Of a stretch of 64,000 bases of DNA, positions 37,062 to 45,963 are shown in pieces. This stretch comes from Xanthobacteraceae bacterium (GTDB taxonomy: Bacteria; Pseudomonadota; Alphaproteobacteria; Rhizobiales; Xanthobacteraceae), in contig JASHOX010000075.1 in the NCBI GenBank assembly GCA_030038415.1, positions 1 to 64,000 of the forward strand. The letters are read 5' to 3'. Under the pieces are notes generated by a model. The model ran no database searches, had not been told where the DNA came from, and saw only the letters and a list, made by a program, of their open reading frames with translations. How positions within the stretch are numbered: the stretch's first letter is position 1; every line of letters begins with the position of its first letter. A program made the position numbers and the translations under genes.

Positions 37062-38350
37062 AATGGCTAGCGGCAATCGCCGCTGTGGCGCTGGTCGCCC
37101 TCGCGACAGGCATCATGACGTCCGCCGCCACGGCGAAAGACATCGTGCTGTCGTTCTACTATCCGGTCGCTGTGGGCGGTCCGATCACCAAGATCATCGA
37201 CGGCTACGTCGCCGATTTCGAAAAGGAAAATCCCGGCATCAAAATCAACGCCATCTATGCCGGCACCTATCAAGACACATTGACCAAGGCGCTCACCGCG
37301 TTCAAGAGCGGCGAACCGCCGGACATCGCGGTGCTGCTATCGACCGACATGTTCACGCTAATCGACGAAGACGCCATCACTCCGTTCGACGACCTGCTCA
37401 AGACCGATGCCGATAAAACCTGGGCGAAGTCGTTTTTTCCCGCCTTCATGGAAAACAGCCAGACCGGCGGAAAGACCTGGGGCATCCCGTTCCAGCGCTC
37501 CACCATCGTGATGTTCTGGAACAAGGACGCGTTCAAGGACGCCGGTCTCGATCCGGATAAAGCGCCCGACACCTGGGACGAGCTGGTTGCCGACGGCGGC
37601 AAGCTTACGAAGCGCGACGCGTCAGGCAACGTCAGCCAGTGGGGCATCGAGATTCCGTCCACCGGTTTTCCCTATTGGCTGTTTCAAGGGCTGACCACGG
37701 CCGATGACGTCAGGCTGATGAACCAGGCGGGCACCACGACTTATTTCGACAAACCGGGCGTGGTTCAGGCGCTGCAATATTGGGTCGATCTCAGCCGCAA
37801 ATACAAAATCCAGCCCGAAGGCACCATCGAGTGGGGCACGACGCCCAAGGATTTCTTCGAGCGCAAGACCGCGATCATGTGGACCTCGACCGGCAACCTG
37901 ACCAATGTGCGCGCCAACGCGAAGTTTCCGTTCGGCGTCGCCATGCTGCCGGCGCATCAAGGCCGCGGCTCGCCGACCGGCGGCGGCAATTTCTATCTGT
38001 TCAAGAAAATGGCCAACGAAGAGCGCGACGCGGCCTTCAAGTTCGTCAAATGGATGACGACGCCCGAGCGTGCCGCGGACTGGGGCATTGCCACCGGCTA
38101 TGTCGCGGTGCGGCCCGATGCCTGGGATACGTCGAAGATGAAGAAGTACGTCGCCGACTTTCCCGCCGCGGCGGTGGCGCGCGATCAACTCAAATATGCG
38201 GTCGCCGAATTGTCGACGCACGACAATCAGCGCGTGACCAAAGCGCTCAATGACGGGCTGCAGGCGGCGCTCACCGGCACCAAGACGCCGCAACAGGCGA
38301 TGACGGACGCGCAACAGGAGGCGGCCCGCATCCTCAAGCCCTATCAGTAA
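37043..38350 (+). CDS. ugpB: ABC-transporter solute-binding protein, UgpB type
   Basis: The product has 435 residues; GAGGAGAAAAGGAC precedes the ATG at 37043. A signal peptide ends near TSAATAKD. The family fold (SBP_bac_1/8) is shown by VLSFYYPVAVGGPITKIIDG, YVADFEKENPGIKINAIYAG and FWNKDAFKDAGLDPDKAPDT. It binds the substrate in the periplasm. Ugp proteins bind sn-glycerol-3-phosphate or its diesters; other sugars are possible. It overlaps the next gene by one base (TAATG). Confidence 0.88.
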   Translation: MFCTKVKWLAAIAAVALVALATGIMTSAATAKDIVLSFYYPVAVGGPITKIIDGYVADFEKENPGIKINAIYAGTYQDTLTKALTAFKSGEPPDIAVLLSTDMFTLIDEDAITPFDDLLKTDADKTWAKSFFPAFMENSQTGGKTWGIPFQRSTIVMFWNKDAFKDAGLDPDKAPDTWDELVADGGKLTKRDASGNVSQWGIEIPSTGFPYWLFQGLTTADDVRLMNQAGTTTYFDKPGVVQALQYWVDLSRKYKIQPEGTIEWGTTPKDFFERKTAIMWTSTGNLTNVRANAKFPFGVAMLPAHQGRGSPTGGGNFYLFKKMANEERDAAFKFVKWMTTPERAADWGIATGYVAVRPDAWDTSKMKKYVADFPAAAVARDQLKYAVAELSTHDNQRVTKALNDGLQAALTGTKTPQQAMTDAQQEAARILKPYQ

Positions 38351-39288
38351 TGCACGGCGTCGAACCTCTTGCCGTCGCACAGCCCCCGCCGCAGGCGCAG
38401 TACGCGCGCGGCGGGTCCGCGCTTGCGGTGCACATTTATGGCTGGCTGTTGCTGCTGCCGGCCGCGGTGCTGCTCGTCGCCTTCACGCATTATCCGGCGG
38501 TACAGACGCTCATTGACAGCTTCTACTCGACGCCGCGCGGGCGGCGCGGCGCGGTCTTTGTCGGTCTCGATAATTATCAAACCATGCTTGCCGACCCGGT
38601 GTTTTGGCGGGCGCTGCAAAACAACGTCGTCTATGCGACGAGCGTCATTCCACTGACGATCGCTCTGGCGTTGGCGATGGCTTTATTGATCAACGGCAAG
38701 ATCGCCGGGCGGCCCTTCCTGCGGCTATCTTTTTTCACGCCGACCGTGCTGCCGATGATCGCAGTCGCCAATATCTGGCTGTTTTTTTATTCGCCCGGCT
38801 ACGGGCTGCTGGACCAGATTCTCGGGCTGTTCGATTCCTCCACGCATAACTGGCTCGGCGACGAGCATACCGCGCTGGGCTGCCTGATTGCCGTCGCGGT
38901 ATGGAAGGATGCCGGTTTCTTCATGATTTTCTATCTCGCGGCCTTGCAGCAGATATCGCCGCAATTGGCTGAAGCGGCGGCGCTCGAGGGCGCAGGCCGC
39001 TGGTATTTCTTCCGGCGAGTCACCTTCCCGCTACTGATGCCGACCACTCTCTTCGTGCTGGTCAATGCCGTCATCAATTCGTTCCGGCTGGTCGATCATA
39101 TCGTAGTCATGACCCAGGGTGGGCCGGACAATACGACGGCGCTGCTGCTGTTCTACATTTACGAAGTCGGCTTCAAGTTCTGGGACACCGCCTATGCGGC
39201 GACTTTGACCGTCGTGCTCCTGGTCTTGCTCGCATGCCTCGCGCTCGGCCAGTTTCTGATCCTCGATCGGAGGATTCACTATCAATGA
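38350..39288 (+). CDS. ugpA: ABC-transporter permease, UgpA/MalF type
   Basis: The product has 312 residues with six helices. The EAA loop with the conserved Gly is visible: SPQLAEAAALEGAGRWYFF, followed by RRVTFPLLMPTTLFVLVN. It is the first inner-membrane permease subunit. The last base pairs overlap the start of the second permease (ATGA). Confidence 0.9.
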   Translation: MHGVEPLAVAQPPPQAQYARGGSALAVHIYGWLLLLPAAVLLVAFTHYPAVQTLIDSFYSTPRGRRGAVFVGLDNYQTMLADPVFWRALQNNVVYATSVIPLTIALALAMALLINGKIAGRPFLRLSFFTPTVLPMIAVANIWLFFYSPGYGLLDQILGLFDSSTHNWLGDEHTALGCLIAVAVWKDAGFFMIFYLAALQQISPQLAEAAALEGAGRWYFFRRVTFPLLMPTTLFVLVNAVINSFRLVDHIVVMTQGGPDNTTALLLFYIYEVGFKFWDTAYAATLTVVLLVLLACLALGQFLILDRRIHYQ

Positions 39289-40112
39289 GCGCGACGGAGA
39301 AAGTGAGCCGCGGTAGCGAGGCGCTGGAGATCGCCGGGGCATGGCTGTTGGCGCTCATCTGGATTCTGCCGCTCGCCTATGCGGTCTGGGCGGCCATTCA
39401 CCCGAGCGAATATTCGGCCCATTTCGCGCCGGACGCACCGCTTACGCCGCAGAATTTTATCAAGGCCTGGAACGCGGCGCCTTTTGCGTGGTACTTCCTC
39501 AACACATTTATTTTGGTGACGATGATCCTTGCCGCGCAGCTCGTTCTGTGCACGCTTGCCGCTTACGCGTTTGCGCGATTCTCCTTCGCCGGCCGTGACG
39601 TTGCTTTCATTCTCGTGCTGCTGCAGCTGATGATCATGCCCGATGTATTGATCGTGGAGAATTACCGCACCATGACCGCTTTGGGCCTGGTCGACACGAT
39701 TCCCGCGATCGGCCTGCCCTATATGGCGTCGGCCTTCGGCATTTTCCTGCTGCGTCAGACTTTCAAAACCGTGCCGCGCGAACTCGACGAGGCGGCGCGG
39801 GTCGAAGGCGCCGGACCGCTGCAGGTGTTGCTCAAGGTCTACGTACCGCTGGCCAAGCCGGTTTATATCGCCTACGGCCTGGTCTCGGTCAGCTATCACT
39901 GGAATAACTTCCTGTGGCCGCTGATTATCACCAATTCGGTAAGCACACGGCCGCTGACCGTCGGTTTGCAGATTTTCGCTTCCGCCGATCAAGGCATTGA
40001 TTGGTCGGTGATCACCGCCGCCACGCTCATGACCTCGGCTCCTTTGCTGCTGGCTTTTCTCCTCTTCCAGCGGCAGTTCGTGCAAAGCTTTATGCGCGCC
40101 GGCATACGCTGA
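39285..40112 (+). CDS. ugpE: ABC-transporter permease, UgpE/MalG type
   Basis: The product has 275 residues. The ATG at 39285 overlaps the ugpA stop by four bases; in-frame codons upstream belong to ugpA in another frame. Six helices and the EAA loop VPRELDEAARVEGAGPLQVL are present. It completes the four-gene importer. No terminator hairpin is seen in the 69 bases before the convergent SEL1-like gene. Confidence 0.9.
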   Translation: MSATEKVSRGSEALEIAGAWLLALIWILPLAYAVWAAIHPSEYSAHFAPDAPLTPQNFIKAWNAAPFAWYFLNTFILVTMILAAQLVLCTLAAYAFARFSFAGRDVAFILVLLQLMIMPDVLIVENYRTMTALGLVDTIPAIGLPYMASAFGIFLLRQTFKTVPRELDEAARVEGAGPLQVLLKVYVPLAKPVYIAYGLVSVSYHWNNFLWPLIITNSVSTRPLTVGLQIFASADQGIDWSVITAATLMTSAPLLLAFLLFQRQFVQSFMRAGIR

Positions 40113-40181
40113 CGCTGCGTTGGCAAATCGCGGCTGCAGGTCGCTCTCCCGACAAAAATTCTATCCGTGGCGAGGCGCGTA

Positions 40182-41117
40182 TTACTGCTGCGCCTGCTCC
40201 AGTTTTGCGAGTTGCCCCGTGGCTGCCGCCGAGCCGAGATCTGCGGCCCGCTGGTACCATTGCCGCGCCTGCGCGATGTCGGGCGTCATCCCGATGACGC
40301 CCAGCCGTCGGATGACGACGGGGTCGAAGGTGGCGCCGAGCGCCAGTGCGGCTTCGGCACTGCCGGCATCCGCCGCGCGACGCAGCAAGAGGCGTGCGGA
40401 AATGATATCGCCGCTCATCAGGATGTCCTTGCCGCGTTTGATCATCGCGGCGACCTCCGCATTGTCGATGTGCGGCGTGTTCGCATTTCCGGTCGGTGCC
40501 GGCGCGGCCGCGGATGCCGATAGCGCGGCGGCGGCCGGCTGAGACGGTATCGATGCCGGTTGGGAAGGAACGGTTGCCGGCTGCGAAGGCACGATTGCGG
40601 GCACCGCCGCTATCGAGGCGACCGCCGGATTTGGCGAGACTGCCGGCGGCGCGGGATTGTTCATCGCCACCAACCCCTGGTTTACAGTCGGCGCGGCGTC
40701 GGTCGATTGCGCTTGAACAAGGTCGACAGGCTTTGCGGGATCGGCCGTCGTTGCCGGCGTCTTCACGTCGGGCGGCACGATGTCACCGGCCTTCTTCATG
40801 CCGGGGAGCGATATGACGCCCCAGGCAATAAGCGCCGCAAGCCCCATCACCGCCGAAAAGCGCAGCGCGATCGGACGCAAAGCGCCCGCGTCATCAGCGG
40901 GCGGCTCCGGAATAGCGTCGGGATCGAGAATGAGCTGGCGTTGCAGCTCCACCATGGCGCGATCGCCGCTGAATTCGGGCCTTGCCCGTCGTACCGGCCT
41001 TGCCGCGGACGGCGCCAGGGGCCGGCCGGGCAGCGGCGAGGCCCGGTCTCGTGCCCACCGTGGCGCATATCGCAATGCCGGGTCCAGATCTTCAACTTGA
41101 TGGATCGGAGAACTCAT
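40182..41117 (-). CDS. Single-pass membrane protein with SEL1-like repeats
   Basis: The product has 311 residues; GGGAGGCGATC precedes the ATG at 41115-41117. The N-terminal 90 residues are polar, one transmembrane helix lies near residues 98-115 (FSAVMGLAALIAWGVISL), then a Pro/Ala/Ser-rich linker with four PSQPA repeats (about residues 180-205). The C-terminal 95 residues carry SEL1/TPR-like helices (SARLLLRRAADAGSAEAALA, QARQWYQRAADLGSAAATGQ). The layout resembles periplasmic SEL1 proteins of the Bradyrhizobium group; a binding or scaffold role is inferred. Confidence 0.78.
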   Translation of the reverse strand: MSSPIHQVEDLDPALRYAPRWARDRASPLPGRPLAPSAARPVRRARPEFSGDRAMVELQRQLILDPDAIPEPPADDAGALRPIALRFSAVMGLAALIAWGVISLPGMKKAGDIVPPDVKTPATTADPAKPVDLVQAQSTDAAPTVNQGLVAMNNPAPPAVSPNPAVASIAAVPAIVPSQPATVPSQPASIPSQPAAAALSASAAAPAPTGNANTPHIDNAEVAAMIKRGKDILMSGDIISARLLLRRAADAGSAEAALALGATFDPVVIRRLGVIGMTPDIAQARQWYQRAADLGSAAATGQLAKLEQAQQ

Positions 41118-41175
41118 GATCGCCTCCCATGCTTTCAAGCTCCGATGTCACAAAACGAGTGTTCGTCTCCTGCAG

Positions 41176-41448
41176 TCATTTGATGCTGGCGCGCTGAGGA
41201 ACGCACAGGTCGATGGATTTTTCGACGCGCCAAATCGTGGCCATAAACGGTCGTGTTGAGATTGCCGACAGGATCGAGTTGGCGTTCAGACGTTCGCCGA
41301 GCGCAACAAGATTAGTTTCAGCCGGCACTGGTCGCGGACCGGCGCACTCACTGGGAACGAATCGTTGGGAAATCGCTGCGGCCAGCAAAACCACGGCCAA
41401 TACGCAAGTCACCGGAAATGGCCGATCGGGCCGCCGCAGTCCCCCCAT
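41176..41448 (-). CDS. Small hypothetical membrane or exported protein
   Basis: The product has 90 residues. GGGGG lies 5 bases before the ATG at 41446-41448. One hydrophobic segment (PVTCVLAVVLLAAAISQRFV, residues 12-31) could be a signal or anchor; the rest is polar with two further Cys. No family is recognised. It sits 58 bases upstream of the SEL1 gene on the same strand and may be co-transcribed. Confidence 0.45.
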   Translation of the reverse strand: MGGLRRPDRPFPVTCVLAVVLLAAAISQRFVPSECAGPRPVPAETNLVALGERLNANSILSAISTRPFMATIWRVEKSIDLCVPQRASIK

Positions 41449-42171
41449 AGCTACCCCCGAGCGGCGGATCTACGCGTTACGCCACACACACACTTGCGCT
41501 GCAGATCCGCAACGTCTGACACCCACCAAGCGCCGCGCTTGAAAAACCAGACGCGCTTTATTGCGATGCGCGTTCCTACGCGGTCAGGCTGATCGTCTGC
41601 AGGCATTTGGGCGGCGGTATGATCCTGCCTGGATGATTCCAAGGCGTACGCGCCGCATTGCGGCGCGCGCGTCCAAAAAATACGCGATGTTCCCGTTGAA
41701 TTATGGCAGGCGCCGGCGGCACAATGCTGTAATGCTGCGCCGACGGTCTGAACAACTCGCCACCGGCGGCGCTCTGATCGACAATTTCTGTCGGGTGTCC
41801 GAGCGGAAAATATAGAAGCCCCGGTCCTGGGACCGGGGCTTCCCCGTCCACGGCCGGTACACCCACTAACCCCCCGGCCAATTAACCAGTACCACCGCAT
41901 CCGTATTAGAGAGGTTAAGGCGCGCGCTCCACTCCACCTGCGGTGGTGAGGAGGCGCGATCTGGACTCAGCCGGGCCTCATATTCAAGCTCCATTTTCTG
42001 GACCCAATTTTAATGTTGCGCTTTCGGCGACTCAGTTAGTCTCGTGCGCGCCGGGCTGCTGTCCGGCCCTACTCTGACGACGATCTTGCGGCCATGATTC
42101 ACGAGTCATGGCGCTTAGGCCGACAAGAGCCGTGGTAATTGGCGGATCGCGCGGGGCGTTCGCGAGGTCGA
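41449..42171. other. Long intergenic region with several hairpins
   Basis: About 720 bases with no supported protein gene. It holds the 12-bp terminator at 41815-41842, a compound GC hairpin at about 41920-41957 (CGCGCTCC/GGAGGCGCG around CCACC-TGC-GGTGG) and a GCCATGA/TCATGGC stem at 42091-42112. A leftward small RNA ending at the terminator is possible but unproven. The last part carries the promoter and GAGGTCGA site of the gene at 42172. Confidence 0.5.
41815..41842 (-). terminator. Strong hairpin terminator
   Basis: GAAGCCCCGGTC (41815-41826), loop CTGG, GACCGGGGCTTC (41831-41842): a perfect 12-bp stem. On the minus strand it is followed by TATATTTTCC, so it should stop leftward transcription. 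No protein gene ends here on that strand; the transcript it ends, if any, would come from 41850-42100. Confidence 0.7.
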
Positions 42172-43056
42172 ATGTTTCCGAATTTGCGCCTCATGATCGT
42201 GGCGGTTCTGGCCTCGATCCTGGGCATCAGCTGTGCATTGGGCCTTTTTGCTGAATTTCGCGTCAGCCACGATTCCGTTTTGCGGGAATCCAACGCCAGC
42301 GCGCCGTTGCAGCTCGGCTCCGGCGATGCAGCTCCGGGGCGGATCGTGGATACCTCGGCGCCATTCGAATTTCGCTTCCAGGCGCCGCCTCCGCCCGTCG
42401 CTATGGAAGCCGCCGGCAGACCTGAAACACTTGATCACGTTACAGTCGTTGAGACGCCGCAGCCTGTCCCGCTGCCTCCGCCGGAACCTGAGACCGCGGC
42501 AGCATCCGCCGCGGCCGCGAGCGCCCCTGCAACGGCACCGAATGTTACCTCGGCTACCGAATCCGCTGCCATGCCGGCGCCGTCCGATCACGCGGCCGAG
42601 GCGCCGAGCCCAGCGTCGACCGGCGCGATTGCCGACCAGAACAGCGAGCAGGAAACTCCACAGAACAGCAGGCAAAACACCAAGCCTGAGGCAGAGGGCG
42701 ATCTCGCGGTTCGATCGCCGGCAGCCTCGCTGTCGGTCGGGAGAACCGTGCCGAACGCCGAAATTGCGCCGGCAAGCGCACCGGCCGCAGCGCCGGAAAA
42801 GCGCAGGCGAACCACGCTGCGCCACAGGCCGGTTATTGTGCGTCGCTCTCAGCGAACACGGCCCGCCGCATTAATACAGGATTTCACCGCTTTGCAGCCG
42901 CCTTTCCAATGGACGCTGCAATCTGCATCCCAATCGCCGCAACCGCCGCGGCGGCGCATCATCAGACGCATCCGCCCGGCTCGCAAACCTGTCGTTCAGA
43001 CCGCAACACCACAAACGGCAGTCTCCAATACTTCACCGGTCGACCCGCCGGAGTGA
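42172..43056 (+). CDS. Proline/alanine-rich single-pass membrane protein, unknown
   Basis: The product has 294 residues with the ATG at 42172 (MFPNLRLMIVAVLASILG) after GAGGTCG. One N-terminal transmembrane helix (about residues 7-25), then a long low-complexity Pro/Ala/Glu/Ser region and a basic C-terminus (PEKRRRTTLRHRP, then RPARKPV). No catalytic domain is visible. I recognise the N-terminal pattern as a conserved hypothetical of Bradyrhizobium-type genomes. It may span or associate with the envelope; the function is unknown. Confidence 0.7.
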   Translation: MFPNLRLMIVAVLASILGISCALGLFAEFRVSHDSVLRESNASAPLQLGSGDAAPGRIVDTSAPFEFRFQAPPPPVAMEAAGRPETLDHVTVVETPQPVPLPPPEPETAAASAAAASAPATAPNVTSATESAAMPAPSDHAAEAPSPASTGAIADQNSEQETPQNSRQNTKPEAEGDLAVRSPAASLSVGRTVPNAEIAPASAPAAAPEKRRRTTLRHRPVIVRRSQRTRPAALIQDFTALQPPFQWTLQSASQSPQPPRRRIIRRIRPARKPVVQTATPQTAVSNTSPVDPPE

Positions 43057-43078
43057 CCCTCGAAGGCAACTCCGCCGG

Positions 43079-44140
43079 TCACTGGTTCTGCGTCTTAAAT
43101 TCCGAGCGCTCCATTTCCAGAAAAATGCGATAGGCATTGCCGCGGTTATTGGCGTCGAACGCCGGCATGTTCTTGTATTTGGACCAATCGGTCTGCGCAT
43201 AGGCAGCATTGAAATCGGCCCAATCGGCGGCCGCCGTGCCCATCGCGGCGCGCACATAAGTAATGTAATCGCGCGTAAACGCGATGGCGTCCTTGGCGTC
43301 GCTCGACGGGCGACCATGGCCGGGAATGATGAATTTCGGATCGAGCTTCTCCACTTTGTCGAGACTGCGCAGCCAATTTGCGGTATCGACGTCGTCGGCA
43401 TTCATGAACGGAATGCGGCCGTTCTGCACTACGTCGCCGGCGAACAAGACGCGGTCGGGCTCGACCATCATCATCGAGTCGCTCGCCGAATGTGCCGGGC
43501 CGGCATAGATCAACTCAAAGCGTTTTCCGCCCAGGTACAATGTCGCTTGCTGCGTAAAGGTGATATCCGGCGGCACCACGCGGGTGGCGGCATCGACCCA
43601 CGGCGCCAAGGCCTGTCGGCGCTGGTCGAGCCTCTGCACAGCGCGCTCGCCGGAAGTTTCCTCGTCTTCGCGGTATTCGGTGGCGCGCTCCTGCGCGACG
43701 ATGAGGCTCGACGTGTGGTCCTTGAAGGCCTGTAGGCCATAGATGTGATCGGCGTGATAATGGCTTACGACGTTATAGCGGACCGGCTCGTGCGTCACCT
43801 TGCGGATGGCTTGCAGCAAATTCCAGCCGAGGCTTGGCGTGCCGAGCGCATCGAACACGACGACACCGTCCGCGGTGACGATGAAGCCGGCATTAGAGGT
43901 GTTGCCCTCGTTGTCGTGGTTCGGCACGCCCGAACTGCCCAGCGTGTAATAAATCGGTTCACCGGGAACCTGTTCGACGACAAGCGGATGCGGGAGCGGC
44001 GCGTATGGCGCAGAGTCAGCCGCTAAAGCAGCGTAGCCAACCCATGCGAGAACGAGCAATGGAAAAAATCCGGCCGAAACTCGCTTGGCTCCGGCCCAAG
44101 CCACCTTTGGACCGCACCGGCGCATCAGAGGTCGCCGCAA
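43079..44140 (-). CDS. Secreted metallo-beta-lactamase-fold hydrolase (SoxH-like)
   Basis: The product has 353 residues. A signal/anchor lies near residues 20-42 (PLLVLAWVGYAALAADSA). The MBL metal motif is HYHADH (VVSHYHADHIYG), followed by PAHSASDSMMMVEPDRVLFAGD and IIPGHGRP. It should be a periplasmic zinc hydrolase. Similar proteins occur in sox loci as SoxH and in quinoprotein-associated loci. Its 5' end overlaps the ArsR-type gene by 16 bases, so they form one leftward unit divergent from soxC. Confidence 0.82.
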   Translation of the reverse strand: MRRPLMRRCGPKVAWAGAKRVSAGFFPLLVLAWVGYAALAADSAPYAPLPHPLVVEQVPGEPIYYTLGSSGVPNHDNEGNTSNAGFIVTADGVVVFDALGTPSLGWNLLQAIRKVTHEPVRYNVVSHYHADHIYGLQAFKDHTSSLIVAQERATEYREDEETSGERAVQRLDQRRQALAPWVDAATRVVPPDITFTQQATLYLGGKRFELIYAGPAHSASDSMMMVEPDRVLFAGDVVQNGRIPFMNADDVDTANWLRSLDKVEKLDPKFIIPGHGRPSSDAKDAIAFTRDYITYVRAAMGTAAADWADFNAAYAQTDWSKYKNMPAFDANNRGNAYRIFLEMERSEFKTQNQ

Positions 44141-44508
44141 TACATATCTTTAAGCAATTTGAGCAGCCGCGCCGCACGAGGATCGCTGATGCGATAGTAT
44201 AATGTCTGTGACTCGCGACGGAACGCGACCAGGCCGTCCGCGCGCAAGAGCGCAAGATGCTGCGACAGCGCGGATTGACTCAATCCGACCGCCTCCACAA
44301 TGTCGCCGACCTTCATCTCACGCTGCGCCGCAAGCGAACACAGGATGAGCAACCGATTTTCGTTGCCGAGCAGCTTCAGCATCCGCGCCGCCGCCGCCGC
44401 TTGGGCGGCGAGCATTTCTAGCTCGGTGCTGCCGTGCCGGCGCGATCCGTTCGACACCCGGCGTCGGCCGTGTGTGATTTTCCTTGGCCGTGGCGTTGTG
44501 GCATCCAT
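44125..44508 (-). CDS. ArsR-family repressor (SoxR-like)
   Basis: The product has 127 residues from the ATG at 44506-44508 (MDATTPRPRK); a TTG start at 44544 is an alternative. The winged helix is clear: MLKLLGNENRLLILCSLAAQ, VGDIVEAVGLSQSALSQHLA and LLRADGLVAFRRESQTLYYR. One Cys (ILCSL) lies in the helix before the recognition helix and another near the C-terminus (DMYCGDL), the sort of pair used by thiol/persulfide-sensing ArsR proteins. It is divergent from soxCDXYZAKB and probably represses it. Confidence 0.86.
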   Translation of the reverse strand: MDATTPRPRKITHGRRRVSNGSRRHGSTELEMLAAQAAAAARMLKLLGNENRLLILCSLAAQREMKVGDIVEAVGLSQSALSQHLALLRADGLVAFRRESQTLYYRISDPRAARLLKLLKDMYCGDL

Positions 44509-44562
44509 GTGGCTGCTCGCAGTGGTCAAATTCTCAGCAGGCAAGACTGGAATCCAAGTGTC

Positions 44563-44580
44563 ATTTAGAATTGACTAATT
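44563..44580. promoter_or_regulatory. Candidate repressor operator between soxR-like gene and soxC
   Basis: ATTTAG (44563-44568), six bases, CTAATT (44575-44580) form an imperfect inverted repeat of the size used by ArsR dimers. It lies in an AT-rich stretch midway between the divergent starts (44508 and 44689). Other AT-rich words follow up to 44604. Confidence 0.4.
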
Positions 44581-44688
44581 TAGGACTCATTGATAAATAT
44601 TACTCCTCTTGCTGAGCAGCGGCAACAGAAACCGGCCGAAAAAAGCGCCGGTACGATCTCGCTGCAGAATTCCGGGAGGAAATTAAGG

Positions 44689-45963
44689 ATGTCCGGGCCA
44701 ATACGGCAAGGCCACTGGCATAAGTCGCGACGATCGATCCTGCGCATCGGCGCGGCCATGGCCGGCGGCGCCGTTCTCGGACCCGCGGCCGGCGCCGCCG
44801 AGATGGAAAACTCGCCGCCCGGCGAACCGGATTGGACCAAGGCAATCGGCGCCGGCGTCGTCGACCGGCCCTATGGGCGGCCGGCGGAATTCGAAAAAGA
44901 CGTCATCCGGCGCAACGTGCCCTGGCTCACCGCGACGCCGGAATCCTCGGTCAGTTTCACGCCGCTGCAATCGCTCGACGGCATCATCACGCCGAATGGG
45001 CTGTTTTTCGAGCGCTATCACGCCGGCCGTGCCGATGTGGACCCGCATCAGCACCGGCTTTTGATCCACGGCCTGGTCGAGCGTCCGCTGGTCCTGACGA
45101 TGGACGACATCATGCGGTTTCCATCGGTGTCGCGCATTCATTTCATCGAGTGCCCGGCCAATGGCGGCATGGAATGGCGCGAGGCGCAGCTCAATTCCTT
45201 GCAGTTCACACACGGCATGCTGAGCTGCGCCGAGTGGACGGGCGTCAAGTTGTCTACGCTCCTCGATGAAGTCGGACTGAAGAAGGAAGCCAAGTGGGTC
45301 ATGGTCGAAGGCGCGGATGCCGCGCGCATGAACCGTAGCCTGCCGCTCGAAAAATGCCTGGACGATTGCCTCGTCGTCTATGGCCAGAACGGCGAGGCGC
45401 TTCGCCCCGAACAGGGTTATCCGCTGCGGCTCTTGGTTCCTGGCTGGGAAGGCAATGTCAGCGTCAAGTGGCTGCGCCGCATCAAGATCGGCGACGAGCC
45501 GTGGTTTTCACGCGAGGAGACGTCGAAATACACCGAGCTGATGCCCGACGGAAAGGCGCGCGGTTTCACCTGGGTCAACGAGGCGAAATCGGTCATCACG
45601 TCTCCCTGCCCCGAGAAGCCGGTCGCGGCGCCCGGCCTCTACGAAGTACGCGGCCTCGCTTGGAGCGGTCACGGCAAGGTCAAGGCGGTCGACGTTTCTT
45701 TCGATGGCGGCGTGAACTGGCATAGCGCCCAGCTCCAGGAGCCGATCCTGTCGAAGGCGCTCACGCGCTTTACCATTCCCTGGCGCTGGGACGGTCAGCC
45801 GGCGTTGTTGGAATCGCGCGTCGTCGATGAGACCGGCTATGTGCAACCGACCATCGCGGAATTGCGCAAAGTGCGCGGCAAAAATCCAATTTATCATAAC
45901 AATTCCATCCAGACTTGGCAGATTAAGCCGGACGGGAAAGTGTTCGATGTCCAGCTCGGCTAA
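44689..45963 (+). CDS. soxC: Sulfur dehydrogenase molybdenum subunit SoxC
   Basis: The product has 424 residues with the ATG at 44689 after GGGAGGAAATTAAGG. A twin-arginine leader (SRRSILRIGAAMAGGAVLG) exports the folded protein. The sulfite-oxidase molybdopterin domain carries the Cys that binds Mo in FIECPANGGMEW and PEQGYPLRLLVPGWEGNVSV; the dimerisation domain begins near YEVRGLAWSGHG. With SoxD it oxidises the sulfane sulfur on SoxY. It is the first gene of the soxCDXYZAKB operon and overlaps soxD by 17 bases. Confidence 0.94.
   Translation: MSGPIRQGHWHKSRRSILRIGAAMAGGAVLGPAAGAAEMENSPPGEPDWTKAIGAGVVDRPYGRPAEFEKDVIRRNVPWLTATPESSVSFTPLQSLDGIITPNGLFFERYHAGRADVDPHQHRLLIHGLVERPLVLTMDDIMRFPSVSRIHFIECPANGGMEWREAQLNSLQFTHGMLSCAEWTGVKLSTLLDEVGLKKEAKWVMVEGADAARMNRSLPLEKCLDDCLVVYGQNGEALRPEQGYPLRLLVPGWEGNVSVKWLRRIKIGDEPWFSREETSKYTELMPDGKARGFTWVNEAKSVITSPCPEKPVAAPGLYEVRGLAWSGHGKVKAVDVSFDGGVNWHSAQLQEPILSKALTRFTIPWRWDGQPALLESRVVDETGYVQPTIAELRKVRGKNPIYHNNSIQTWQIKPDGKVFDVQLG

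Noticed and set aside
41576-41900. Possible minus-strand small protein across the terminator at 41815
   Set aside because: A gene would have to run through a strong hairpin terminator; no start site and no recognisable sequence.
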